DNA of 8,083 nucleotides from Porphyromonadaceae bacterium. Its GTDB lineage: Bacteria > Bacteroidota > Bacteroidia > Bacteroidales > UBA11471. Below the pieces are notes generated by a model. That model searched no databases. It saw nothing but the letters and a program-made list of their open reading frames with translations, and had not been told where the DNA came from. The stretch covers positions 1-8,083 of the forward strand of contig JAJQIP010000058.1 in assembly GCA_021199145.1 (NCBI GenBank), read 5' to 3'. This document shows positions 1 to 6,106 of the stretch, one piece after another. Numbering within the stretch: position 1 is the stretch's first letter; each line of letters opens with the position of its first letter. A program made the position numbers and the translations under genes.

Positions 1-739
1 GTTCTACCGACAACTGTTCGGGGCGTTTGTCAAAAATCGCATCGTTGAACAGGGAGCACTCTTTGCCCAGTAAGGGTTTTAGGGAGTTTCGCAATGTCTT
101 GCGGCGTTGGTTGAAACTTGTTTTGACAACCTGCTTGAAGAGTTTGTTATCGCATCCCAAGTCGGTCGTTTTGTTGCGGGTCATACGTATGACCGCTGAT
201 TTCACTTTAGGGGGCGGCTCGAAAACATTTTCAGGTACGGTGAACAGATATTCGATGTCGTACCAGGTCTGTAACAACACACTTAATATGCCATAACTTT
301 TGTTCCCCGGTTTTGAGGCGATGCGTTCGGCTACCTCTTTCTGTATCATACCGCTACAACAGGGTATATAATCCTTATAATCCAAAACTTTAAAGAATAT
401 CTGGCTCGATATGTTGTAGGGGTAGTTCCCGATGACGCAAAAGCGGTCAGGAAATATTTTGTCGAGCGGCAGCTTCAAAAAATCCGCTTCCAGAATACGC
501 TCTCCCAGTTCGGGGAAATTCTCCCGAAGATAAGCGACGGACTCTCTGTCTATTTCTACGACGGAAAGGTTATGCCCGTCTGCCAAAAGAAATTGGGTCA
601 GCACTCCTGTACCCGGACCTATTTCAAGAACAGGCATACCCCGATAACCGCTTATGGTGTCGGCAATGCGCCGGGCAATATCCAAATCTTTCAGGAAGTG
701 TTGCCCTAAAAATTTCTTGGGCTTTACGGGAGAGCGCAT
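1..739 (-). CDS. rsmA: 16S rRNA dimethyladenosine transferase RsmA/KsgA (3' end cut by window)
   Basis: Reading leftward from an ATG at 739, an open frame of 246 codons runs off the window with no stop. The family is usually about 260-270 residues, so roughly 15-25 C-terminal residues are missing. RsmA uses S-adenosylmethionine to dimethylate two adjacent adenosines in the 3'-terminal helix of 16S rRNA during 30S maturation in the cytoplasm. Seen in the translation: KKFLGQHFL at residues 8-16 (the family's N-terminal signature), SAM motif I LEIGPGTG at 38-45, acidic residues E62 and D86 where the SAM ribose and adenine are held, the catalytic NYPY at 105-108, QKEVAERIA at 133-141, and FEPPPKVKSAV plus FNQRRKTLR near the end. 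NYPY replaces the commoner NLPY, with the catalytic N retained. An in-frame TAA lies three codons upstream of the ATG, so the start cannot lie further out. There is no clear Shine-Dalgarno. The gene diverges from the membrane-protein gene to its right. Confidence 0.96.
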   Translation of the reverse strand, partial: MRSPVKPKKFLGQHFLKDLDIARRIADTISGYRGMPVLEIGPGTGVLTQFLLADGHNLSVVEIDRESVAYLRENFPELGERILEADFLKLPLDKIFPDRFCVIGNYPYNISSQIFFKVLDYKDYIPCCSGMIQKEVAERIASKPGNKSYGILSVLLQTWYDIEYLFTVPENVFEPPPKVKSAVIRMTRNKTTDLGCDNKLFKQVVKTSFNQRRKTLRNSLKPLLGKECSLFNDAIFDKRPEQLSVE

Positions 740-796
740 TTTGTCTTAGGTAAATGTGGAAATGTGGGGAGATCGTCTGTTTTTACAAAAGAAAAT

Positions 797-821
797 GTAC
801 CTTTGTGTCAGTCAAAGGTAC
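797..821. repeat. 9-bp perfect inverted repeat carrying a -7 box on each strand
   Basis: GTACCTTTG (797-805) and CAAAGGTAC (813-821) are perfect reverse complements separated by 7 bases. Each arm contains TACCTTTG, the Bacteroidetes -7 motif, in opposite orientation. The site sits between divergent genes, so it could place both promoters' RNA polymerase sites in mutual exclusion, or serve as an operator. Confidence 0.75.
798..805 (+). promoter_or_regulatory. -7 box of a plus-strand promoter for the membrane-protein gene
   Basis: TACCTTTG matches TAnnTTTG. No TTG sits 19-21 bases upstream, so the -33 element is weak or absent. A start near 812 would leave about 32 nt before TTG 845 and would exclude GTG 764 as the start codon. 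The assignment is inferred from motif and position. Confidence 0.45.
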
Positions 822-843
822 GATATAAAAAAATCTCAGGCAA
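813..843 (-). promoter_or_regulatory. Bacteroidetes-type promoter for rsmA
   Basis: On the minus strand, TTG (843-841) is followed by 20 bases and then TACCTTTG (820-813), a full match to the Bacteroidetes -7 box TAnnTTTG at the usual spacing from a -33 TTG. Transcription would start near 806, giving a leader of about 66 nt before the rsmA ATG. The -7 box is the right arm of an inverted repeat shared with the opposite promoter. Boxes are seen; promoter activity is inferred. Confidence 0.6.
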
Positions 844-844
844 G

Positions 845-1849
845 TTGAAAGGGAAAAGGATTGTCCGGAACATATTGAAATTTCTTCTTCCGTTATGTTG
901 TGGGGTCGCCATATTTTGGGTGCTTTACAGGAATCTGGATGCGAAACAGATTGCCCGTATCCTGCAATCGGAAATTAAATATGGATGGGTTATCCTTTCG
1001 ATGTTTATCGGCGTGGTAAGTCATATTATCCGAGCCATGCGGTGGAAATTACAGTTGCGAGCACTGGACCATGTCGTCTCGTTCCGGACTTTGACAAACG
1101 CTATTTTCGGTACCTATGCGATGAATTTGCTTTTCCCTCGTCTGGGGGAAGTCTGGCGCTGTACCTATGTCGCAAGACGGGAAAACATGCCGTTTACGCT
1201 TTTGTTGGGCTCCGTTGTCTCTGATCGCCTGATGGATACCGTATCGGTCATCTGTCTCATTGTGGCGGTGCTTTTCCTGCAGATGCATGTATTGTTTGAT
1301 TTTCTGAAACAATATCCCTCCATAGAGGAGACCTTCCTTTCGCTTGTTTCATCGCCCTATCCCTATCTCATTGTGTTGGTTCTTGTGGGGGCGGTTGTGT
1401 GGCTTTTTAAGCAGAAAAGCGAATATCGGTGGGTGGCCCGGATTAAGGCAATGGTCTGCAATTTATGGTACGGATTCCGTACGGTATTGACGATGAAGCA
1501 AAAAAAGAGATTCCTTTTATATACCGTCTTGTTGTGGGGCTGCTATTATTTACAGCTCTATTTCTGCCTTTTCGCCTTTGCTGATACCTCTCACTTGGGT
1601 GCCTTGGCGGCCCTTTCCCTCTTTGTCATGGGAAGTATAGGCATGGGAATACCGGTACAGGGAGGATTGGGCCCCTGGCATTTAGCCGTGATAGCGACGT
1701 TGGCCATTTATGGCATAACCGATAAAAATGTGGCCGGTTCGTTCGCTCTTGTCGCCCATGGCTCACAGATGCTTGTGATTATCTTGTTGGGTATCTATAC
1801 GTTTATTTCCATCCTTTTTGAAAAGAAAAAGACACCGATAACGAACTAA
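845..1849 (+). CDS. LPG-synthase-TM / UPF0104 flippase-like membrane protein
   Basis: This is an integral inner-membrane protein of the family named for the membrane half of lysylphosphatidylglycerol synthase (MprF-like, Pfam LPG_synthase_TM). Members without the C-terminal aminoacyl-transferase domain, like this one, are usually called flippase-like, and their substrate is unknown. Counting from TTG 845 it has 334 residues. Hydrophobic segments lie near 12-28, 47-64, 83-97, 118-146, 172-188, 222-245, 252-270, 276-292 and 299-325. Family hallmarks are N94..PRLGEVWR (98-105), SDRLMD (126-131) and the glycine-rich GIPVQGGLGPWH (268-279). The frame is open back to GTG 764 (361 residues), but that extra segment is polar, overlaps the -7 box and lacks family character. 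TTG 845 gives MKGKRIVRN just before the first membrane segment and has AGG four bases upstream. pepD follows 26 bp downstream. The family call is firm; the start is likely but unproven. Confidence 0.85.
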   Translation: MKGKRIVRNILKFLLPLCCGVAIFWVLYRNLDAKQIARILQSEIKYGWVILSMFIGVVSHIIRAMRWKLQLRALDHVVSFRTLTNAIFGTYAMNLLFPRLGEVWRCTYVARRENMPFTLLLGSVVSDRLMDTVSVICLIVAVLFLQMHVLFDFLKQYPSIEETFLSLVSSPYPYLIVLVLVGAVVWLFKQKSEYRWVARIKAMVCNLWYGFRTVLTMKQKKRFLLYTVLLWGCYYLQLYFCLFAFADTSHLGALAALSLFVMGSIGMGIPVQGGLGPWHLAVIATLAIYGITDKNVAGSFALVAHGSQMLVIILLGIYTFISILFEKKKTPITN

Positions 1850-1875
1850 TTTTTAATATATAAAGAAATATCTTC

Positions 1876-3351
1876 ATGAAAAATTCCCTTTCATCCTTAC
1901 AACCTACCGAAGTGTGGTCTCATTTTGAAAAACTGTGCGCCATACCCCGTCCATCAGGGCATTTGGAAAAAGTAACCCGCTATGTGGCGGATTTCGGCCG
2001 TTCCCTCGGACTCGAAACCCAGATGGATGCCGTCGGGAATGTACTGATACGCAAACCGGCCACTCCCGGTATGGAAAATCGTCGTCCAGTCGTTTTGCAG
2101 GCGCATCTGGATATGGTTCCTCAAAATGACAGTCATGTGCCGCACAATTTTGAGATTGACCCTATATGCCCGTATGTTGACGGAGAGTGGGTAAAGGCGC
2201 AAGGGACAACGTTGGGAGCCGATAATGGTATAGGCCTCTCTTCGATATGTGCGGTTTTGGAGTCGAAGACATTGCGCCATGGACCGATTGAAGCGCTTTT
2301 CACGCAAGATGAAGAGACCGGCATGACGGGGGCGAAGGGATTGACTCCCGGTTTCCTGAAAGGAGAGATTCTCCTCAATACCGATTCGGAACAGGAGAAT
2401 GAGATATATGTGGGCTGTGCAGGGGGTGTCAATATAAAAGCGACCTTCCGCTATCGTGACGAACCTGTCGACCTTGGACCGGATGAGGCGTATGTCTCTT
2501 ACGCCCTTACGATTTCCGGTCTGAAAGGCGGCCATTCAGGTATTGATATCCATTTGGAACGGGGCAATGCCAATAAACTTCTGTTCCATTTCCTGAAGGA
2601 GGCTGTACGGAATCATAAGGTACGGCTCTCTTCGGTATCGGGCGGAAACATGCGCAATGCCATACCTCGGGAAGCCACGGCGACGGTTGTGTTGCCTCTT
2701 CAGGAAGAGGCGGCGCTTTTGTCCTCTGTGGAGACATATGCCCAGGAGATGTCCGCTGAATATACTCGTGTGGAGGAGAATTTGTCATTTCAGGCGGAGA
2801 AGGTCGATATGCCTTTGACATGGATTCCTGCACCTGTGCAGGATGACCTTATCAATGCCATTGTCGCCTGTCATGACGGTGTTTTGCGCCGTGTGCCCGG
2901 GGCTCCCGATATGATTGAGACCTCCTCTAATCTGGCTATTGTGCAGTCTGCTAAGGACGAAATTAATGTCCTTTTCTTGGCCCGCAGTTCGAACGAGAAG
3001 ATGAAAATGTATTTGGTCTCGATGATAGAGAGTGTGTTTGCATTGGCCGGGGCCAAAGTGGAGACGACAGGCAACTATCCTGGTTGGCAAAGTGATTTGT
3101 ACTCTCCGTTTTTGCAGTTGGCCAAAAAGGTACATGTTGACACATTAGGTGTTGAGCCTCAGGTAATGATAATTCATGCCGGGTTGGAATGCGGTATTAT
3201 CGGAGAGAAATATCCCGATATGGAGATGATTTCGTTCGGACCTACTTTGCGGCATCCTCACTCGCCCGACGAAAAAGTCGAGATTGCTTCGGTGGGTCGG
3301 TTTTGGAAATTCCTGACGGCCTTGCTTGAAAATATTCCTGAAAAGGGATAG
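1876..3351 (+). CDS. pepD: Cytosol non-specific dipeptidase / aminoacyl-histidine dipeptidase PepD (M20C)
   Basis: PepD is a cytoplasmic di-zinc peptidase that cleaves dipeptides such as Xaa-His, completing peptide breakdown to amino acids. At 491 residues the length fits the M20C family (E. coli PepD is 485). All expected metal and catalytic positions are present: H77 and D79 in QAHLDMVPQ, bridging D116 in GADNGIG, catalytic E146 with metal ligand E147 in QDEETGMTGAKGL, D170 in LLNTDSE, and H462 in LRHPHSPDE near the C-terminus. This pattern parallels E. coli H80/D82/D119/E149/E150/D173/H461. GGHSGIDIH in the middle marks the inserted lid/dimerisation domain of M20 enzymes, and HAGLECG lies near the end. 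There is no signal peptide. The ATG follows the membrane-protein stop by 26 bp with no obvious promoter between, so co-transcription is likely; I see no functional link between the two. No clear Shine-Dalgarno. Confidence 0.96.
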   Translation: MKNSLSSLQPTEVWSHFEKLCAIPRPSGHLEKVTRYVADFGRSLGLETQMDAVGNVLIRKPATPGMENRRPVVLQAHLDMVPQNDSHVPHNFEIDPICPYVDGEWVKAQGTTLGADNGIGLSSICAVLESKTLRHGPIEALFTQDEETGMTGAKGLTPGFLKGEILLNTDSEQENEIYVGCAGGVNIKATFRYRDEPVDLGPDEAYVSYALTISGLKGGHSGIDIHLERGNANKLLFHFLKEAVRNHKVRLSSVSGGNMRNAIPREATATVVLPLQEEAALLSSVETYAQEMSAEYTRVEENLSFQAEKVDMPLTWIPAPVQDDLINAIVACHDGVLRRVPGAPDMIETSSNLAIVQSAKDEINVLFLARSSNEKMKMYLVSMIESVFALAGAKVETTGNYPGWQSDLYSPFLQLAKKVHVDTLGVEPQVMIIHAGLECGIIGEKYPDMEMISFGPTLRHPHSPDEKVEIASVGRFWKFLTALLENIPEKG

Positions 3352-3367
3352 TGCGTGTAGGATATCG

Positions 3368-3395
3368 TCTGTCGCTTATCGATAGTTCCGACAGA
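3368..3395. repeat. Inverted repeat downstream of pepD
   Basis: TCTGTCG (3368-3374) and CGACAGA (3389-3395) are perfect complements around a 14-base loop. The site starts 17 bases after the pepD stop, where a terminator or an RNA-stabilising hairpin would lie, but no T-run follows, so it is not a classical intrinsic terminator. Role uncertain. Confidence 0.4.
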
Positions 3396-3447
3396 TAAAG
3401 ATGTTCATAAAAACTTGGGAGTTGCCAATGATTTAAAAGAAAAAGAG

Positions 3448-3455
3448 TATATTTG
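3448..3455 (+). promoter_or_regulatory. -7 box of the tRNA-Ser promoter
   Basis: TATATTTG matches TAnnTTTG and lies 24 bases before the tRNA 5' end, so a transcript would start near 3462 with a leader of about 18 nt. The nearest -33 TTG (3422-3424) is 23 bases away, slightly long. The -7 match and position make a dedicated tRNA promoter likely. Confidence 0.6.
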
Positions 3456-3479
3456 CACTCGATTTTGGAAAATCATTCT

Positions 3480-3567
3480 GGAGCGATGCTCGAGTGGTTG
3501 AAGAGGCACGCCTGGAAAGCGTGTAATCGGCAAAACTGGTTCGGGGGTTCGAATCCCCCTCGCTCCG
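3480..3567 (+). tRNA. tRNA-Ser (anticodon GGA)
   Basis: A complete class II tRNA cloverleaf can be folded by eye. The acceptor stem GGAGCGA (3480-3486) pairs fully with TCGCTCC (3560-3566), followed by discriminator G3567. The anticodon stem CACGC/GCGTG (3507-3511/3519-3523) encloses the loop CTGGAAA with anticodon GGA at 3514-3516, reading UCC and, by wobble, UCU serine codons. A long variable arm follows, as expected for serine. The T arm has five G-C pairs (3543-3547/3555-3559) around TTCGAAT. The 3' CCA is not encoded (CAG follows the discriminator), so it must be added by the CCA-adding enzyme. The gene stands alone, with its own -7 box upstream and a strong terminator 5 bases downstream. 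Confidence 0.97.
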
Positions 3568-3572
3568 CAGAC

Positions 3573-3630
3573 AGGGAGAATAAAAATCAACAATTGAGGA
3601 GATTTTTATTCTCCCTATTTTTATTCGATT
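3573..3630 (+). terminator. Intrinsic terminator of the tRNA-Ser transcript
   Basis: AGGGAGAATAAAAATC (3573-3588) and GATTTTTATTCTCCCT (3601-3616) form a perfect 16-bp stem with a 12-base loop. T-rich DNA follows, first ATTTTTATT and then a run of seven Ts ending about 3638. It begins just after the tRNA, so it ends that transcript and insulates the next gene. From here to about 3736 I see no further feature. Confidence 0.85.
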
Positions 3631-3711
3631 CTTTTTTTGCCCAATAAAGCATTATACATGATTACTGTGTGCCGTATAAGCCGATGTAAAGTATAGGTTT
3701 AAAATGTCGTT

Positions 3712-3744
3712 TTGCTTATGTCCGAATCTTATTTACTATCTTTG
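3712..3744 (+). promoter_or_regulatory. Promoter for the leucine-rich-repeat protein gene
   Basis: TATCTTTG at 3737-3744 matches TAnnTTTG exactly. A TTG at 3712-3714 (within TTTTG) lies 22 bases upstream, one base beyond the usual 19-21 spacing. Transcription would start near 3751, leaving a leader of about 20 nt before ATG 3771. Preceded by a terminator and followed by another, the gene looks monocistronic. Confidence 0.65.
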
Positions 3745-3770
3745 TTGCCTTATCTGATAGTGACGGAAAA

Positions 3771-6023
3771 ATGATAAAAAGAATATTCCTGATACTTCTG
3801 GCTTTTGTGGGCGGACTCGTCGTGTCCATGGCCCATGATTTTGAGAAAGAGGGAATTTATTATACGATTGTTTCACCCGAGAGGCAGACGGTAATGGTCG
3901 TTGCCCCGCCGTCGGAGATGACGTATGAAGGGGAGATGGTTATCCCGGAAAGTGTGCGGTATGCCGGAAAGAGTTTCCGGGTCACGGCGATTGATAAACG
4001 GACTTTCCAACAGTGCACACAACTCTCTTCCCTCACGGTACCTCCTTCGGTAATGGAGATTGGTGATTCGGCTTTTTGGGGATGTACAGGATTGAAATAT
4101 TTGGTTCTCAAAGATAATCCCCGCCCTCTGCATGTAGGGAGTAATATGTATTATGGTGTGTCGGCAGGACAAGCTCTATTTTATGATTGCCCCTTGGAGA
4201 CCCTTTATTTAGGTCGGGAATTACAATACGAAGGCGGATTTTTTTATGGGTATTCCCCCTTTTATAAGAAGAAAGAGCTCTCCTTGGTAGTTATCGGTGA
4301 AGGGGTACATAAATTGGAAAACAGGGCCTTCTATGGATGTGAGTCGCTCACATCGGTTACCATTGGCGGAGCGGTGGCTTCGGTAGGTAATTATGCTTTT
4401 TATGCCTGTACTTCGTTGAAGGAACTGATTGTGAAAGAGGGGAGCGACCCCCTTGAGATAGGTACGAACGGAAAAGAGAAAGATCTCTTCAGCGATACGC
4501 CCATAGAGGTACTTTATTTAGGCCGGGAATTACGTTTCCCCTTGCCGGAAGTGCACCTGTATAATCCTTTTTACAAAAAGGAGTCTTTGGTGTCGGTTAC
4601 CTTGGGCGATAGTGTGAAGGAGATTCGCCCGTACGCCTTTTGGGGATGCCGTTCTATCGTGTCGTTGACGGTAGGGGGAAATGTGAAACGTATCGGACGT
4701 TCCGCATTCAGCCGGTGTATATCGTTGCGGGAACTCTTTTTCAAGGATGGAGAAGGGGAACTTTTCCTGGATGCCAATCGTCACACGTCGTCGAACCGAG
4801 GGGAGGGGCTTTTTTCCGATTCTCCTGTAGAGACGCTCTATCTGGGACGTACGCTTTCTTATTCGCCTAGTTATTTTGACGGATATTCTCCTTTTTATGA
4901 ACAGACTCATTTGCGTTCTGTTGTGGTGGGCGAGCATGTCGTCTCTTTGGGAGACCACCTTTTCGGGGAGTGTAAGTCTTTGGCGAAAGTGACTGTCGGC
5001 GGGGCTGTGGAGTATATCGGGAATTACTCCTTTAAAAATTGCACGGCACTGACAGAGGTGGAGTTACACGATGGTGTGAAACCTTTGCATGTGGGATATA
5101 ATAAATTCGCATCGAACGGTATCGGAGAATCGTTGTTTTCCGATTGTCCGTTGCAGAGAGTCTATTTGGGCCGGACATTGTCATATAATATCAGCCGATA
5201 TTATGGCTTCTCGCCCTTTTACCGACAGAAGGCCCTTTCGTCGGTGGTTATCGGTGACGAAGTGGAGACCCTTCCTCAAAATATTTTCTATCATTGTACG
5301 GCCCTTACGGAGATGGTAATTCCCTGTGGAGTCTCCACTATAGGAAATATGGCCTTTATGGGTTGTACTTCGTTGCGATATTTGGAACTGAAAGACGGGA
5401 ATCTTCCCTTGTCATTAGGGTATAATCTCTTTGAGTCGAAGGGACAGCCGTTGTTTTATGACGCTCCTATCGATACCCTCTATTTGGGTCGTGACCTGCA
5501 TTATCTTACGGGAGAGGCGTATGGATTCGCCCCTTTTTCTTGTTCGAAAGCATTGCGACAGGTCGTTGTGGGAGAACAGGTTACGGCTATTTCGGATGAC
5601 CTGTTCAGAGATTGTTCCGCACTCTCTTCGGTAATTATCGGCAGTCGAGTTGAGAAAATAGGGAATCGGGTGTTTCAGGGATGTGGAAAACTTTCTCGTC
5701 TCTATTTCTGCGATGGTAAAAAACCGTTGTTATTGGGTTATACGGCATACAATCCGTCGGGATTCGGACGCTCCCTCTTTTTCGACAGCCCTTTGGAAGA
5801 GATTTATATAGGTCGGGAACTGCGTTATCCTGAAGCGATTCATTATGGCTATTCTCCCTTTTATAGAAAGGAATCGTTACGGAAGGCCACGTTGGGTGCG
5901 GGTGTTACTGGGGTAGGGTCTCGGTTGTTCTATGGCTGTTCCCGATTGGAGGAGTTACATATTGAAGGGACCCTTTCAAAGGTGGGCAACTATGCCTTTT
6001 ATGGCTGCCCGGTGAAAAAATAA
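3771..6023 (+). CDS. Secreted BspA-like leucine-rich-repeat protein
   Basis: The product has 750 residues. An N-terminal signal peptide is visible: K3-R4, a hydrophobic core at 5-19, and likely signal peptidase I cleavage after SMA (residues 19-21). No cysteine follows the hydrophobic core, so it is not a lipoprotein. Next comes a BspA-style N-cap (DFEKEGIYYTI from 23), then LRR_5/Treponema-type repeats to the end, with units such as SVTIGGAVASVGNYAF followed by xxC. Above the single repeat is a longer period: an LYLGR-type motif occurs at residues 145, 248, 356, 464, 570 and 678, each followed by a YGYSPFY-like segment and two canonical repeats. The chain stops inside a repeat (YAFYGCPVKK). 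I see no type IX secretion C-terminal domain, Big domain or membrane anchor. BspA relatives bind host proteins or other bacteria in some species; the ligand here cannot be inferred. It has its own promoter and a bidirectional terminator. A predicted signal peptide and no anchor suggest periplasmic or released location. Confidence 0.9.
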   Translation: MIKRIFLILLAFVGGLVVSMAHDFEKEGIYYTIVSPERQTVMVVAPPSEMTYEGEMVIPESVRYAGKSFRVTAIDKRTFQQCTQLSSLTVPPSVMEIGDSAFWGCTGLKYLVLKDNPRPLHVGSNMYYGVSAGQALFYDCPLETLYLGRELQYEGGFFYGYSPFYKKKELSLVVIGEGVHKLENRAFYGCESLTSVTIGGAVASVGNYAFYACTSLKELIVKEGSDPLEIGTNGKEKDLFSDTPIEVLYLGRELRFPLPEVHLYNPFYKKESLVSVTLGDSVKEIRPYAFWGCRSIVSLTVGGNVKRIGRSAFSRCISLRELFFKDGEGELFLDANRHTSSNRGEGLFSDSPVETLYLGRTLSYSPSYFDGYSPFYEQTHLRSVVVGEHVVSLGDHLFGECKSLAKVTVGGAVEYIGNYSFKNCTALTEVELHDGVKPLHVGYNKFASNGIGESLFSDCPLQRVYLGRTLSYNISRYYGFSPFYRQKALSSVVIGDEVETLPQNIFYHCTALTEMVIPCGVSTIGNMAFMGCTSLRYLELKDGNLPLSLGYNLFESKGQPLFYDAPIDTLYLGRDLHYLTGEAYGFAPFSCSKALRQVVVGEQVTAISDDLFRDCSALSSVIIGSRVEKIGNRVFQGCGKLSRLYFCDGKKPLLLGYTAYNPSGFGRSLFFDSPLEEIYIGRELRYPEAIHYGYSPFYRKESLRKATLGAGVTGVGSRLFYGCSRLEELHIEGTLSKVGNYAFYGCPVKK
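4203..6020 (+). repeat. Six higher-order modules of about 106 residues inside the LRR gene
   Basis: Modules begin at the codons for LYLGR-like motifs at 4203, 4512, 4836, 5160, 5478 and 5802, giving periods of 309, 324, 324, 318 and 324 bp. Each encodes, in order, LYLGR.L.Y with a variable tail, a YGYSPFY-type segment, two canonical LRR_5 units, and a DG..PL.LGYN linker ending LF.D.P. The sixth module is cut short at 73 residues by the stop. The copies are clearly related in protein but diverged in DNA, so the duplications are old. Confidence 0.8.
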
Positions 6024-6055
6024 GAAGACCTTACGAGAAATTGTTTATAAAAAAC

Positions 6056-6090
6056 GGGCCACTTCCTATTTGGGAAGCGGCCCATTTTTA
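6056..6090. terminator. Bidirectional intrinsic terminator between the LRR gene and pgk
   Basis: GGGCCACTTCC (6056-6066) pairs with GGAAGCGGCCC (6073-6083) around a 6-base loop, with one A·C mismatch, giving ten pairs. On the plus strand it is followed by ATTTTTA. On the minus strand it is followed by GTTTTTTA. It lies 32 bases past the LRR stop and 16 bases past the pgk stop, so it can end both convergent transcripts. Confidence 0.9.
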
Positions 6091-6106
6091 ATGGAAACAT
6101 ATATTA

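Noticed and set aside
27..296. Plus-strand 89-codon ORF
   Set aside because: It lies antisense to rsmA, whose frame carries clear family motifs.
762..848. 28-codon upstream ORF from ATG 762 whose TGA overlaps TTG 845
   Set aside because: The TTGA overlap could suggest translational coupling, but the likely transcription start near 812 lies downstream of its ATG, and the peptide has no recognisable character.
1954..2535. 193-codon minus-strand ORF inside pepD
   Set aside because: It is antisense to a well-supported M20C peptidase, and its composition is that of a shadow frame.
3405..3593. Minus-strand ORF with GARGIRTPEPVLPITRFPG-like translation
   Set aside because: It is the antisense of tRNA-Ser. 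Such peptides recur in databases as mis-annotated tRNA shadows.
3453..3647. Plus-strand 64-codon ORF over the tRNA
   Set aside because: It runs straight through the tRNA-Ser gene and into its terminator; there is no independent coding evidence.
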